Positions 48,508-60,453 of a DNA stretch of 64,000 bases are shown here, in pieces. The notes beneath the pieces were generated by a model that did no database searches, was not told where the DNA came from, and saw only the letters and a list, made by a program, of their open reading frames with translations. Numbering within the stretch: the stretch's first letter is position 1; each line of letters begins with the position of its first letter. Both the position numbers and the translations under genes were made by a program. This stretch comes from Proteles cristata cristata (lineage: Eukaryota > Chordata > Mammalia > Carnivora > Hyaenidae), in assembly GCA_017311185.1 (NCBI GenBank), contig JAESUZ010005469.1, positions 1 through 64,000 of the forward strand, read 5' to 3'.

Positions 48508-50174
48508 ACCTCTCATTTTGTTTATGCATCATTTTCTTGTGCTTGTTGAACATCTTTACAATGGTTATTTTGAATTCTTTGTCATATCATTCATATACCT
48601 GTTTCTTTAGGGCCAGTTTCTGGAAGTTTATTTTGTTCCTCTGGTTGGGCCATTTTACCCTGTTTCTTTGTGTCCCTTGCAACTTTGTGTTGCTATCCAT
48701 GTACTTGGATGAAACATCCACCTCTTCCAGTCTATAAACTGGTTTCCCATAGGGAAAGGCCTTAACCGTGATCAGCCCAACTAGAGATTCAGGAGGCTCT
48801 AAAAACTTTTTCTGTAGATGTGACTTCTCTGAACTGGTGTGTGTAGATTTCTAAGTAAAAAAATTTCCTGTTTGTTTTCCAGGAGCTACTATTCCTTGCC
48901 CACTCTGATGTCTGCTATACTGGAGTCCTAAGAAGCAGCAGCATACCACTCAGCTATCTTTCCCATCTCAACAGCTCCCAGACATCTACCTAGAGCATTC
49001 CCAGTCCCACTGAGGCCCCAAACTGGCAAGACAGAAACTAGTGCTTCAGGTAGCCCCCGAAGAGCTGGAACGTTGTACACACACTCCGTCCTTCCCTCTT
49101 GATTCAGCCCCTGTCTGCTGCACCAAAGGGCCTTTGCCACCCAACTCTTGTCTAGCGCTCAGTGTTCCCTGGGCTTCTCAAGTATCTGGGCCCTGTCAGA
49201 GGTCTAAGAGAAGCAAGACAGAAAACAAGTCCCTCAGGACTATCCCTGAGGGTGGATACCTACTCTGCTCTTCTCTTTCTCTCCCTGAGAGCAACCTCGG
49301 CTTCAAGCTGTACCAGCTTTGGTCTGGTATACCACGGGGCCTCCGCGACGGCAGCAGGCATCCAGCTCGTTTTGGTTCTCGGTGGCCTCTAGGCATCTAG
49401 AGTATGGCATCACTCGGAGACAGGTGCAGAACAAGCCGGCCCCACAGGCAGCGCACTGAAAAGCCAGAATGCTGGAGATAAGGGCCATATACTTCTTTCC
49501 TCCTTAGGAAAAACCTGGACACCAGGAGTTTCCGTCTGATCACAAAGCAGTGTGCCAGGTGGAGGGACTAATTTGAGAGAGTCCCACAAGCGTATTCAAT
49601 ACAGCTAGCTTCACATTCACCAGGGGTGAGGTGCCTCTTCCCTGGTTTCTGGATTTCTTACAACAGCAATTGGTCTGAGTAATGTTGACTTGTTTTCTCT
49701 CCGGGAAGGAGGGTCTGGTGCTTCCTTCCAATTCTGCCATCTTGCTGATGTCGCTCTAGATTTTCTGCAATGTTTAATATACTTTTCCCTTTTCTTTGTT
49801 GGAGTAATGGATTATATAAATAAGATTTCTTTTTCTAATTTTTATTTCTAAATAAATACATTTTCTAATGGTGAAACAACCTTTTTATTTCTGGAATTAT
49901 CCTCATTTATTTATGATATTAGTTTTTTATACATTATTTGATTAGCTTTGCTAATAGTTTAGGAATATTCACCTATGTTCACAGCTGAGATGAGCCCTTA
50001 ATTTTCCTTTCTCATACTATCCTATCTTGCTATTGTGTCACAGTTATATCAGCTTCATAAAATGAGGTGGAATTTGCTTCTTTTTTCTATTCTTTGGGAA
50101 AATATGTATGCCTAATAGAACTTACATATAAAACTCAAATTGCAATCTCATGAACCATTCATAATGTGGGATTA

Positions 50175-51290
50175 CTTTTTTTGTTGATAGCTTAAGCTAT
50201 AATTTACAGAAATGAAATTCATCCATTTTTAAAGTCTTTGACTGACTTTTAGTAAATTTACAGAGTTGAGCAATTATCGCCATAGACTAATTTTAGGACA
50301 CTTCAATCATACCAGAAAGAAACTTCATGCCCACTTACAGACATTCCTTTCCCATCCCCATGCCTACACAATCTCTAATCTACACTCTGTCTCTATAGAC
50401 TTTGCCTTTTCGGGACATTTCATGTAAATGAAATATTACTGTATTTGATCTTCAGTGACTGACTTCTTCCACTGAGCATGTTTTCAAGACTCATTCATGT
50501 TGTAGCTTGTATCACTACTCTATTACCTTTTTAAGTGCTCAATTAATCTGTGGTATGGGTGTTTGGGCTGTTTCTTCCTTGGCGCTATTATAAACAATGC
50601 TGCTATGAACACACAAGTACAGGTTTTACGGGAACTTCTGTTTCTAATTCTCTTCGGTATATATATACCCAAGTGGAACTGCTGGGTCATATGGTAAATC
50701 TACATTTTCCCTTTCAAGGAACTGCCAAACTGTTTACCAAAATAGTGCACCATTATTCATTCCTACCAGCAATGTATGAAAGTTTGAATTCATCCACATC
50801 CTAATTATCACTTGCTATTGTTTGTTAATTTATTAGTATCAATGATCCAGCTTTTAGGTTTTGATCATATCTATTGTGTATTTGCTTTCTACAATATTAC
50901 GTTTTGTCCTTATCTTAGTATTTCCTTCTTACTTTATTTTTTTTCCTTTGGGATTATACAGTTGCTCATTCTTAAATTGAATGTAACCAGTTACATTGGT
51001 AGTTCACTAATTTTTAAACTTTTTCTAGTCTTATTGTATATAAAGGTATATATTTCCATCTGAGTACTATCTTACTTGCATCCTCCAAGTTTTTATGTCA
51101 TTCAATTTGAAGTATTTTCTCATTTTTATTTTATTTTCTCCTTTGACCTGTTAGTTACTTGAAAATGTCTCCATTACTCTGTATCAGAATTTTCAAAGTT
51201 AAGGTTTAAATTGATTTCCAATTTCACTTGTGTTAGACAGTATTTTTTATATGACACCAAATATTTAAAATTTGTGGGGAGCTGGCTTTT
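50175..51290 (-). mobile_element. old LINE-1 3' region, antisense
   Basis: Antisense 3'UTR text (CTGTCTCTATAGACTTTGCC, ACAATGCTGCTATGAACACA, CTGCTGGGTCATATGGTAAA) to about 50830; 51060-51260 resembles antisense ORF2. Middle part uncertain. Confidence 0.75.
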
Positions 51291-51439
51291 TGGCCTAATT
51301 ATGTGAACATTTTTGATAAATATTAAGAGGAAGGCTTTTTATTGTTTGTTCAAATAGTATATACACTTAATGACAGCTTTATCTTAAAAGTCAGAAAATT
51401 TGTAATTTTTGCACTATTCATTTTGAGCCATTATTAAAT

Positions 51440-51525
51440 GTTCATATTTTTATATATTGTTTATATATATATATAAATATATGCATATATATTTTTTAAC
51501 ATATATATATATTAAAAGCATATAG
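51440..51525. repeat. AT-rich (TA)n-like low-complexity tract
   Basis: Alternating TATATA blocks around TATTTTTTAAC; can fold on itself. Confidence 0.8.
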
Positions 51526-51599
51526 ATAAAGCAAATTCCTTGAGATAACTCTAAAAGGTACTGTACATTTAACTCTATTCTCTAATTCTTCTCCTCTTC

Positions 51600-51900
51600 C
51601 CATTGCTCAGTTCCTCTCATGAACTTTTCTAATCAACAGCATTTGACATAGAGTTGTTCATTTGTCTTTGAAATACTTTCATCGCTTGGCTTTTAGATAG
51701 CCTTTCCTCTTGGTTTTCTTCCTACTTAACTGACGTCCCCTCTTCTTGTCCTTATTCATTTGTCCAAACTTTGGAGGGTCCTGTGCTCAAACCTGGAACA
51801 ACTTCTCTTTTTTATCCACCTTCACTTCCTAGGTGATCCCATCCAGCCTCACATTTTAAAATCTGATCTAAGTAACTCCAAAATTCATACCTCTAGCTGA
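51600..51900 (+). mobile_element. LINE-2 fragment
   Basis: CAGCATTTGACATAGAGTTG, TCTTGGTTTTCTTCCTACTT, CTAGGTGATCCCATCCAGCC and AACTCCAAAATTCATACCTC follow L2 ORF2 in order. Confidence 0.8.
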
Positions 51901-51916
51901 GGCATCTCCTTTGCAT

Positions 51917-51977
51917 TTTTTTCTTTTATAAATTTTTTTTATTATTTTTTTACAAATAGTTTATTGTCAAGTTGGTT
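51917..51977 (-). mobile_element. short LINE-1 tail
   Basis: T-rich start then ACAAATAGTTTATTGTCAAG, the L1 3' end on the minus strand. No clean direct duplication; instead inverted copies of flanking sequence (see findings). Confidence 0.75.
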
Positions 51978-52111
51978 TCAAGTGAGATGCAGGATATGTG
52001 AGTGTAAAATAAAATGCAAAGGAGCTCTCACTTGACATCTTCATTTCAGTAACAAATTGTCACCTGGTGACAGTGATAAGGTGTCACTGATATTAGCCTC
52101 TAGGGGCTCAT

Positions 52112-52114
52112 ATT

Positions 52115-52162
<48 letters not shown>

Positions 52163-52163
52163 T
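52112..52163. repeat. (TTTC)n microsatellite
   Basis: About 13 TTTC units. Confidence 0.97.
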
Positions 52164-52544
52164 TTCTTTTTTTGTATGTTCTATATTTTTAAATGGTGTG
52201 CATTTATAAATAAATTTGTTATATTTTATTCAACATTCTTGATATGCTTTCATATGAAGTTTTTTCCTCCCACAATATTTAGTATATTATATTGTCACAA
52301 ATATAGTCTATCATCAACTTTCTAGTTACTTTAATTGGAATCCTGATAATTAATTTTTCTTTACCTTGTCATATGTGATTGGTCATCACACTCTGTGTGT
52401 TATACCACTGTAGTATCTTTTGGGTTATTTCCCCCCCCCTCTTTCTACTTCTGGTATTGTCTAGATATTTGTTGTCTTTTGCCATGATATTTAAATAATC
52501 TCTCATTTACTTCCATTTAATATCTATTTTCTCAAAGTTTAGTC

Positions 52545-52715
52545 TCAGGCTAACTGTATATTAGAACCATCTGAGAACTTTAAAAAACTATCAGGGTGCA
52601 AGGATCACTACCAGACATTCAGATTTAACTGGTCTAGGGTAGGACCTGGGCACATAAGTATTTTTTAAAGCTCCCCAGGTGAGAGGAAGATGCAGCTAGA
52701 GTTGAGAACCACAGC
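52545..52715 (+). mobile_element. MER5A-like hAT DNA transposon fragment
   Basis: TTAGAACCATCTGAGAACTT, then CTGGTCTAGGGTAGGACCTG, CATAAGTATTTTTTAAAGCT, CCCCAGGTGA and GTTGAGAACCAC follow the MER5A consensus. Confidence 0.82.
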
Positions 52716-52734
52716 TATAGCAGATTATTCACTA

Positions 52735-52945
52735 ACTTCAAAAAACTGCTTTCTCAATTTGATGCCTTTTCAAGCTTTCCTTCATCCAATGGCTTTGTTT
52801 TACTTACACAACCTTCAAAATCAAACCAAACTATAAGTCTAAGCCCAAATGCCACCTCCTTCAAAAGCCTTACTAAATAATGACTGTGATGAATGACTGT
52901 CTTTCTCCATCTATTACATATCCACTGTACATCTGGCACACAAAC
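52735..52945 (+). mobile_element. LINE-2 3' end
   Basis: CCCAAATGCCACCTCCTTCA and AAAGCCTTACTAAATAATGA correspond to the conserved L2 tail. Confidence 0.6.
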
Positions 52946-52949
52946 AGAA

Positions 52950-53036
52950 TATATATATATGTATATAGATGTATATACATATACATATAGAATATATATA
53001 GATGTATATATCCTATATATACATATATTCTATACA
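52950..53036. repeat. imperfect TATATACA repeat, self-complementary
   Basis: Runs of ATATATGTATATAGATGTAT and their near-complements can form hairpins. Confidence 0.85.
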
Positions 53037-53089
53037 AATTCTTTGTTTTGTGATATACATGCCCAACTCTCCTAGTAGTATTTTATATA

Positions 53090-55875
53090 GGGATCAAAGA
53101 TATTATTTAATTCATTGCTGAATATCCCATTATTAGAATGGGATATGTTAGGTATCTTATGTTAGGTACATTAAACTAAAAGGAATTGTAACAAATATGT
53201 CTATCCGTGTGCAAACCAAAATTCTAGGCATTTAAAAACTAACTCTAAAATATATGCATAAATAAATATCAGAACAATTCCATAGTGAGAAAAATGTTAT
53301 AGTTTGTCATTTCTAGGCATGTTGATATTGTAATAAGACACTTACCTGACAGTTCATTGATGCAAAGAATAAAAATACTACTAGGAATATAATACTATGC
53401 AATGTATTATAACACTGGTTTATTATAAACAAAATAAATTTCTAGCTGATGTTTTCAAGTCACATTTTCTTATTTTACTATTTTCTGGGTAAGATCACAA
53501 GTCAATCTAAAAACAGAGTATAAAAAGTATGATTTTTCAGTATATAGTGTTCTGAGTGATGATAATAATAGTTCCTTACAAAGTCTAATATAAGACACAG
53601 ACATTCTGTTAACAAATATCACTTGGTTCATCTAGAAGATAAGACATAGGAATAAGACAGTCACGTCCAATTCCACATGGATTCTCAGCTCAGATCCTGG
53701 GTTTTGCACAGTTTACCTTGCGAACATGATCCGAGTGACATTTCACAAATTCCTGGATAAATGTTGCTACACTCTGCTAGGAGAGAGACAGGCTATGTCA
53801 TGCACAGATCAATAATAGCACTGTGTTTCATCAGCTTCAAAATCAAAAGTGCTTCATCTGGCAAAAGCCATGGCCCTAGAGAATCTGACATATATAAACT
53901 GAATACCCTACAAGGAATGTGTACTACACAAGCTATTGGGATAAGATAAAAGAAAACTCTGGAGATTAGTAGTGAAGTACAATAAGAGAGTAGTTTTCTA
54001 CTTCATTATTACTAGAGGTGTGAACACAGACCACAAAAATGAAAATGAGGCTATTTAAAATTATGCAATTACTGATAAAAAAAAAACAAGTCTAGTATAA
54101 TTTAATACCTTCAGTCTTTTAAATAAGAGATATATAAATAAATACAAACCAAAGATAACTGTAAATTTAGGAGACAACAGTAATCATATATATCTACACA
54201 GTTGAAAATGTTTTATGGAGAGCCATAAAATATGGTCTTTTTAGAATTACAGGGTTTACTTAAAGACACTTCAGATTTAGTAGTTAGTATTCTTGAAGTT
54301 TATATATACTAAATTAACCTAAAAACCCAAGATATTTGTTAAATGGGTTATGCTGTTGTTTTTAATTCCAGATTTCGACACTTGGCAAAAGTCTTTTATT
54401 TGGGCTTTGATTAAACTAATTTAAGATTAATTGGTTAATGTAATTGGACAAGAGCTGAAGCAAAATTGAAAATTCAAATCCTAAAAATGAACCTGCTTTA
54501 AGATTACAGTTGCCAAAAAAAAGTTTCTGAGAACAAAATCTGCTGTTGCAAAATTTACCTGTATCTGACTCAGATGGCAGGGGAATCAAGAATTCATCAA
54601 GATATCTGAGCCAATAATGGTGTTTAATCACAAAATAAACAGCAGTGTGTATTTATGTCATGTGTGCTGAAATATTATGCTTGAGTTATGAGATTACTTG
54701 GGGACACTCTAGTTGAGGAGTTATAGAAAGGCAGATTAAAAGCTGTTAGGCAACAATGGTCTAGGGTGAAAGTCTGGTTCTCTAGCCCATATTTTATAAA
54801 GTATCTCTTTTCTAGCTTTTGGAAATATTATCATGCCTCCTCAATACAAAACACTGGAGATTAGTTAGTGCTATTAATATAGAGAAATACCATTAGGGAG
54901 GGACAAAAAGGAGTATCCTTTTCCTTTAGAAAACATGTAGGACCACTGTGCAAATCAGGGTTTAGAAAAGTAAATGCTTATAGTTATCAGAAATGTAACA
55001 CAAGTAAGTGAGGTGAGCCTGATAGGATTTTTGACAAACAGAAGATAGTAGGCCTCATTTTCCTTAAAAGTACCATAAGACTAACATTACTGACTCTCCT
55101 ATAAAAAGCGTACTTTCCAACACGTTCATGATACTATATAATCTACTAATTGATTTAACTTTATTGTTCTTTCCTTTAATGTCATCAATGCCTTCACCTT
55201 CTCAATGTAAATGAAATATTCAGTCTTGACCTATCTATCTATTCCTCCAGTTCTCAAAATTGATTCTCTAGTTCCTAATCACAAAAGTCTGTAGGATACT
55301 TTCACTTATATGCATATTACTACCTCAACATAATATATTACAACAGAATTATTCTTTTATCTTATGCTAACTTTAGAAAAGGAGAATGTCTGCTGCATGG
55401 AGTAAATGACATATGAAGCAGGCTTTAAGTGATGTGCTAGATTTAGGAGGATGTAAAGAAAAGTTACTTGAAATAGAAAATAATTTTTTTAATTTTGATA
55501 AGAATATGTATTATCATATCAGCATCATGGTAAAACCTAGTCATAAATCAAACTTCATTCTTTCATTGAGAATGTACTATGACCTTAATTAGGCAGATTC
55601 TGTGAAAGTTATCAAAAAAGTATAATATATGGTTTTTGTTTTGAGGAGCAAATTAGCTGCTAGATGCAACAGAATTCACAAATGTTAAACTTTAAAACTA
55701 TTAAATATAAATCTGTGTTAAAAGTCAACTTAGAAAAGTAGAAAGACTATGGGGTTAAGATCAAGAAAAGTAGAGAGACAATAGGGTTAACATCAGTTCT
55801 TTAAGTCTTATCTGCATCATATATAATATGAGGATAATATCCTCCTTTGGGTTGATATAACAAGTCAAGATATAA
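53090..55875. other. unique intron (contains the candidate exon)
   Basis: Apart from the 60-bp candidate at 53776-53717 nothing is called. A second donor-like site (AG|GTAAAT, minus, near 54560) follows a frame at 54631-54416, but no good acceptor and no homology were seen. Confidence 0.45.
53717..53776 (-). CDS. candidate in-frame cassette exon, same strand as CNTLN (speculative)
   Basis: A 60-bp block between a strong acceptor (CCTGTCTCTCTCCTAG) and a consensus donor (CGCAAG|GTAAAC) on the minus strand. Read in phase 0, the phase needed at the CNTLN junction before exon A, it gives 'QSVATFIQEFVKCHSDHVRK' with no stop. A second AG three bases in would give 57 bp, also in frame. The peptide is not part of the human protein as I remember it. 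It could be a lineage-specific exon, an exon of an unrecognised transcript, or chance. Confidence 0.22.
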
Positions 55876-56398
55876 AAAGTCAATTAATGTAGGTCTTCAC
55901 ATCAATAGGCTAAAAAATAAAAATCCCATGATGACATCACTAATGCAGGAAATCATTTGACAAATTCAACACTCATTTATAGTAAAAACTCAGTAAATTG
56001 GGAACAGAGGGGAGCACCCTCAACTCATAAAGAATATCTACAAAAGCCCTCTAACTAACATACTTAATGATGAGAAACTTGAAGCTTTCCCACTAAGATC
56101 AGGAACAAGGCAAAAGGTCTCCTCTTACCCTGCCTTTTCATCATACTGGAAGTCCTAGCTAAGTCAATAAGACAAGAAAATGAAATAAATGTTATACAGA
56201 ATTGGAGGGAAGAAATAAAATTGTCTTTGTTCACAGACAATATGATTGTCGATGCAAAAAATCAAAAAGAATCAACAAAAAACTCTTGGACCAAATAAGT
56301 GAATATGTCACAGTTGATGGATAAAAGGTTAATATATTAAAGTCAGCCCCTTTCCAACATACCAGCAGTGAGCAAGTGGAATTTAAAAGTGAAATACC

Positions 56399-56615
56399 GG
56401 GGCGCCTGGGTGGCTTAGTCGGTTAAGCGTCTGACTTTCGCTTAGGTCATGATCTCGCGATTCGTGGGTTCGAGCCCCGCGTCGGGCTCTGTGCTGACTG
56501 CCAGCTCAGAGCCTGGAGCCTCTTTCAGAGTCTGTGTCTCCCTCTCTCTCTGACCCTCCCCTGCTCATGCTGTCTCTCTCTCTATCCTAGAAATAAAATA
56601 AAATTATAAAAAAAA
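56399..56615 (+). mobile_element. SINEC, young subfamily
   Basis: Near-consensus. Duplication AAAAGTGAAATACC at 56385-56398 and 56616-56629. Confidence 0.97.
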
Positions 56616-56629
56616 AAAAGTGAAATACC

Positions 56630-56685
56630 TGTCCCTCCCTGCTCATGCTCAGTTTCTCTCTCTCTCTCAAAAGATAAACATTTTA
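56630..56685 (+). mobile_element. SINEC 3' tail only
   Basis: CCCTCCCTGCTCATGCTCAG, (CT)n, CAAAAGATAAACATTTT: the last about 55 bp of a SINEC. Followed by AAAAGTGAAACAC at 56686-56698, a third copy of the neighbouring SINE's target. Confidence 0.8.
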
Positions 56686-56965
56686 AAAAGTGAAACACGA
56701 TTTACATTAGCATACCTAAAAAGTAAATACTCTGATATATGTCTAACAAAATATGTACAATGTCTCTATGAAAAAACTGAAAAAAGTTTGATAAAAGAAA
56801 TCAAGGAAGAACTAAATAAAAGGAGATGTTCCATAGTCGTGGAGAAGAAGATACAGTATTATCAAGTTGTTAATTCTTCCCAATTGGCTCTATGGATTCA
56901 TTGCAATTCCAATCAAAATCCCAGATGTACACTGACAAACTGACTAGAAAGTTTATATGAAGAGG

Positions 56966-57094
56966 GGTGCTTGGGTGGCTCAGTCAGTTAAGCGTCCAAG
57001 TCTTGATCTCAGGCTCATGAACTCAAGCCCCATGTTGGGCTCCATGTTGGGTGTGAAGCCTACTTACAAAAACAGGAGAGATGAGTAAATTCTG
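56966..57094 (+). mobile_element. short SINEC of a different subfamily
   Basis: tRNA-like head (TGGGTGGCTCAGTCAGTTAA) followed by CCATGTTGGGCTCCATGTTG and GTGTGAAGCCTACTTACAAA, lacking the CT-rich segment of the other copies. 17-bp duplication AAGTTTATATGAARAGG at 56949-56965 and 57095-57111. Confidence 0.92.
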
Positions 57095-58053
57095 AAGTTT
57101 ATATGAAAAGGCAAATTGACCAGATTGGTCAACACAGTATTGAAGAAGAAGAACAAGGTCAGAAGGCTTAACACTACCTGATTTTAAGATTTACTGTAAA
57201 GCTACAGTAATCAAGACATGTGGTGGGGGCAAAAGAATAGATAAATGGCCAGTGGAATAGAACAGGTAGCCCAGAAGTAGATACACATAAATAGAGTCAT
57301 TTGATTTTTTTATAAAAAAGCAATCCAATGGAGATAAGATAGGCTTTCCAAAAAGTTGTGCGAGAACACTTGGATATCTACGGGCCAAAAAGAAAAAAAA
57401 GAATCTAGACACAGACAGACCTTATGCCCTCACAAAAGCTAATTCAAAATGGATCACAGATATAAGTGTAAAATGCAAAGCTAAAAAAACTCATAGAAGA
57501 AAAAATAGGAGAACCCCCAAGTGATCTTGAGTGTGGAGATCACTTTTTAGATACGACACCAAAAGCATGATCCGTGAAAAAAAAAAAACTAGGAAGCTGG
57601 ACTTTATTAGGATTCAAAACTTCTGTTGAACAAAAGAAAATGTAAGGAATGAGAAGGCCCATACTGCTAGAGACTGGAAGAAAGTATTTACAAAAGACAC
57701 ATCGGAAAAAGGACTGTTTTCCAAAATACACAAAAAAACTAAAACTCAGCAGTAAGAAAACAAACAACTGAATTAAAAAGTAGGCAAGAGACCAGACACC
57801 TCACCAAAGAGACAAACAGATGGCATATAAGCATAGAAAAAGATGGTTCACATAGTATGTCATCAAGGAAATGCAAATTAAAACAATGAAATACCTCCAG
57901 ACACTTATAGAATGACCAAAGTCTACAACACTACCAACAAATGCTAGTGAGAATGTGGAGCAATGGGAATCTCATTTATTGCTGGTGGGAATCAAAAAAG
58001 GTACAGTACTTTGGAAGACAGTCTGCCAGTTTCTTATAAAGCCAAATATATTT

Positions 58054-58297
58054 GGGATGTCTGGGGGGCTCAGTCAATTAAGCTTCAGAGTCTTGGTTTT
58101 GGGTCAGGTCATGATTTCATCATTTGTGAGTTCAAGTCCCATATCAGGCTCTGTGCTGACAGTGCTGATCCTGCTTGGAATTCTCTCTCTCCCTCTCTCT
58201 CTCTGCCCCTCACTTGCTAGCATGTGCTCCCTCCTCTCTCAAAATAAATAAATAAACCTAAAAAAATAAAAACAACAAAACTAAAACAATAAAAAGT
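58054..58297 (+). mobile_element. SINEC, old subfamily
   Basis: Head GTCTGGGGGGCTCAGTCAAT; long A-rich tail. Possible degenerate duplication AAAYATATT on both sides. Confidence 0.9.
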
Positions 58298-58319
58298 AAA
58301 CATATTCTTTTTTTCTTTC

Positions 58320-58415
58320 TTATTATTTAATTATTTTTTAATAGTTTATTGTCAAGTTGGTTTCCATGTAACACATAGTGTTCATCCCCATAAGTGCCCT
58401 CCTCCATGGAGGAGG
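58320..58415 (-). mobile_element. 5'-truncated LINE-1 tail
   Basis: TAGTTTATTGTCAAGTTGGT, then GTAACACATAGTGTTCATCC: about 95 bp of L1 3' end on the minus strand. Confidence 0.85.
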
Positions 58416-59404
58416 AAACTAATATATTCTTACCATATGATCCAGCAACCATGCTTCTTGGTATTTGCCCAAAGTCACTGAAAGCCTATATGCACACAAG
58501 AACCTCTATGGGGATGTTTATGGCAGCTTTATTCATAATTGCCAAAACATGGAAACAATCAAGATGTCCTTCAGAACCTGAACATAAACTGTGGCATATC
58601 CAGACAATGGAACATTATTCAGTGCTAAAAAGAAATGAGCTATCAAGTCATGAAAAAAAGGAGGAAATTATCAAGAGAAAGAGGCCAATCTGAAAACTCT
58701 TTATATGACTCCAACTATATGACTTTCTATAAAGGCAAAGCTATGGAGAGAGTAAAAAGATCTGTGGTTGCCAGGGATTGAGGTGGGGGGTGGGGGGCAG
58801 TGGAGGATAAACAGGTGAAACACAGAGGAATTTTAGGGCAGGGAAAATGAATATATGAACAGATATGTATCATTTTACATTTGTCCAAACCCAAAGAATG
58901 TACAATACCAAGAGTGAACTATAAAGTAAACTATGCACTTAGGGTAATTACGATGTATCAATGCAGGTTCACCAAGTGTATTAAATGTACCTTTCTGGTG
59001 GGGGTACTGACACTGAGGGAGTCTATGCATGTAGTGGAGGCAGGGGTATATGGGAAATCTCCGTACCTTCTTTTCAATTTTGCTCTGACCTAAAGCTATT
59101 CCCTCTAAAATAAAGTTTTAATAAAGAACATACAGTTTCATTGTTCTCAAGTTCTCCCTTCCACAAAACACTAGAGCACAGTTCAGGTAAGTTCTCTGAC
59201 ACCAACGACTGCCTTCCGTTCAGTTCTCAAAAATATGTTCCTCATTTTCATCTGAAACCTCTCCAGAATACTTTTAATGTCCATATTTCTAGTATGAATC
59301 TCAAAACTCTTTACACAGAGTACTCACTACACAGTTCCATAGTGATTCCATATTTTCAGATATTTGTTACATTAGCACTCAAAGCTAGTACCAAAATATG
59401 CCAT

Positions 59405-59725
59405 TACTGTGCTTGGATTGCTATAATAACAACCACCAAAACCCCATAGATTGGGTGGCTTAAAACACAGACATTTAATATCTTAAGTTCTGGAGGCTGG
59501 AAGTATGCGATCAGAATGCCAGCATGGTCAGGATGTAGTGAGAGCTTTCTTTCTCTTCCTATAAGGCTGCTAAAAACCATGATGAGGAGCTTTCCCTCAT
59601 GAGCTCTTCTAAATGCAATTTCTTCACAAAAGCCCCATCCCCAAATACCATAACACTGGGGGTTAGGGATTCAACCCATGAATTTTGGGAGAACACAACT
59701 CAATCCACAGTGATAATAAACCTCT
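59405..59725 (-). mobile_element. MaLR-type LTR, antisense
   Basis: TGGGTGGCTTAAAACACAGA, TTCTGGAGGCTGGAAGT, CCCCATCCCCAAATACCATA, GGGGTTAGGGATTCAACCCA: antisense MST/MLT1-type LTR text in consensus order. Confidence 0.78.
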
Positions 59726-59729
59726 TGAA

Positions 59730-60440
59730 ATCTATTTTGTTTTTTAAACAAATACAGTGAGGAAATAATTCATCTATTCATACCTAAATGAATGTATAGA
59801 TTATTATACTTCCTCTAAAAACATTATTTCAGGGGAAAGTTTTTCATAAAATACATACTCTAGTATATAAAATTTCACAAACATTTATGTTTGATATTTA
59901 TCAGCTGATATCTTATATATAATTATTTAATACCTACTACAAAATATTCAGAAGATATTCTAAAAGGTGTTTTTACAGGAAAGGCTGCATTTTCTTTTAT
60001 AATATGGATTCTGCTAGTTTGCTTCTATGAAACAATGCTGGTTAAATCTACATGATGACACATATGTGGCTATAAAGGAGTTTCCACAGTTATAATACAA
60101 TTAAGTAATGTTACTGGAACAAAAGAAGATGACATTTACATCTTGTCATTCTTAAGATCTGAGACTCATTTTTCATATTTCAGCTGAATTACCAGTAAGG
60201 CTCTTAGGTCAAAGAACTGAGCATTCAACCTGGAAAAGCTAGTGAGTCAATATTATTAGCTTTAACATTCTATTCCTTGATATTTACTTTTACAATAGAG
60301 AATTAAATACATTAGAAAAGGAAAACACATGTTTTAATTAGAAGTTAATTTTAGGAAAATTCACCTTAACTATATTTTACTTTATTAAATTTAATAATAA
60401 TTGAAGTTAAGTGCTTTGTCTAACAGTAGGTCTCCATACA
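59730..60440. other. unique AT-rich sequence
   Basis: No exon or repeat recognised. Confidence 0.5.
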
Positions 60441-60453
60441 TCGAAAAATGTTA

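Larger units (their letters stand above)
44880..49760 (-). mobile_element. ancient LINE-1(s), antisense, with 5'UTR at right
   Basis: Antisense L1 text: RT region 44890-45520, a 3'-end-like piece 45530-45620, endonuclease region 45640-46350 (minus peptide 'FFSSVHGTFYKIDHMLGHKI'), then ORF1/5'UTR-like sequence to a GC-rich end at about 49755 (TTCTGCCATCTTGCTGATGT). At least two copies may be joined. Interrupted by SINEs at 45233, 46364 and 48313. The 119-codon frame at 49041-49400 lies in the GC-rich 5'UTR and is not a gene. Confidence 0.72.
55880..59130 (+). mobile_element. old 5'-truncated LINE-1, sense, multiply interrupted
   Basis: RT region from about 55880 ('GAAGCTTTCCCACTAAGATC' near 56080), C-terminal ORF2 and 3'UTR to about 59126 (ATAAAGTTTTAATAAAGAAC). 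Interrupted by SINEs at 56399, 56630 (tail), 56966, 58054 and by an L1 tail at 58320. Confidence 0.82.

Noticed and set aside
49041..49400. 119-codon frame and several overlapping frames on both strands in GC-rich sequence
   Set aside because: They lie in the GC-rich 5'UTR of an antisense ancient L1; open frames on both strands reflect base composition.
52112..52163. Regularly spaced short repeats, considered as an array
   Set aside because: A simple tetranucleotide microsatellite; no spacers, and the host is a mammal.
54416..54631. Possible minus-strand exon ending at a GTAAAT donor near 54560
   Set aside because: No convincing acceptor and the peptide is unlike centlein or any family I recognise.
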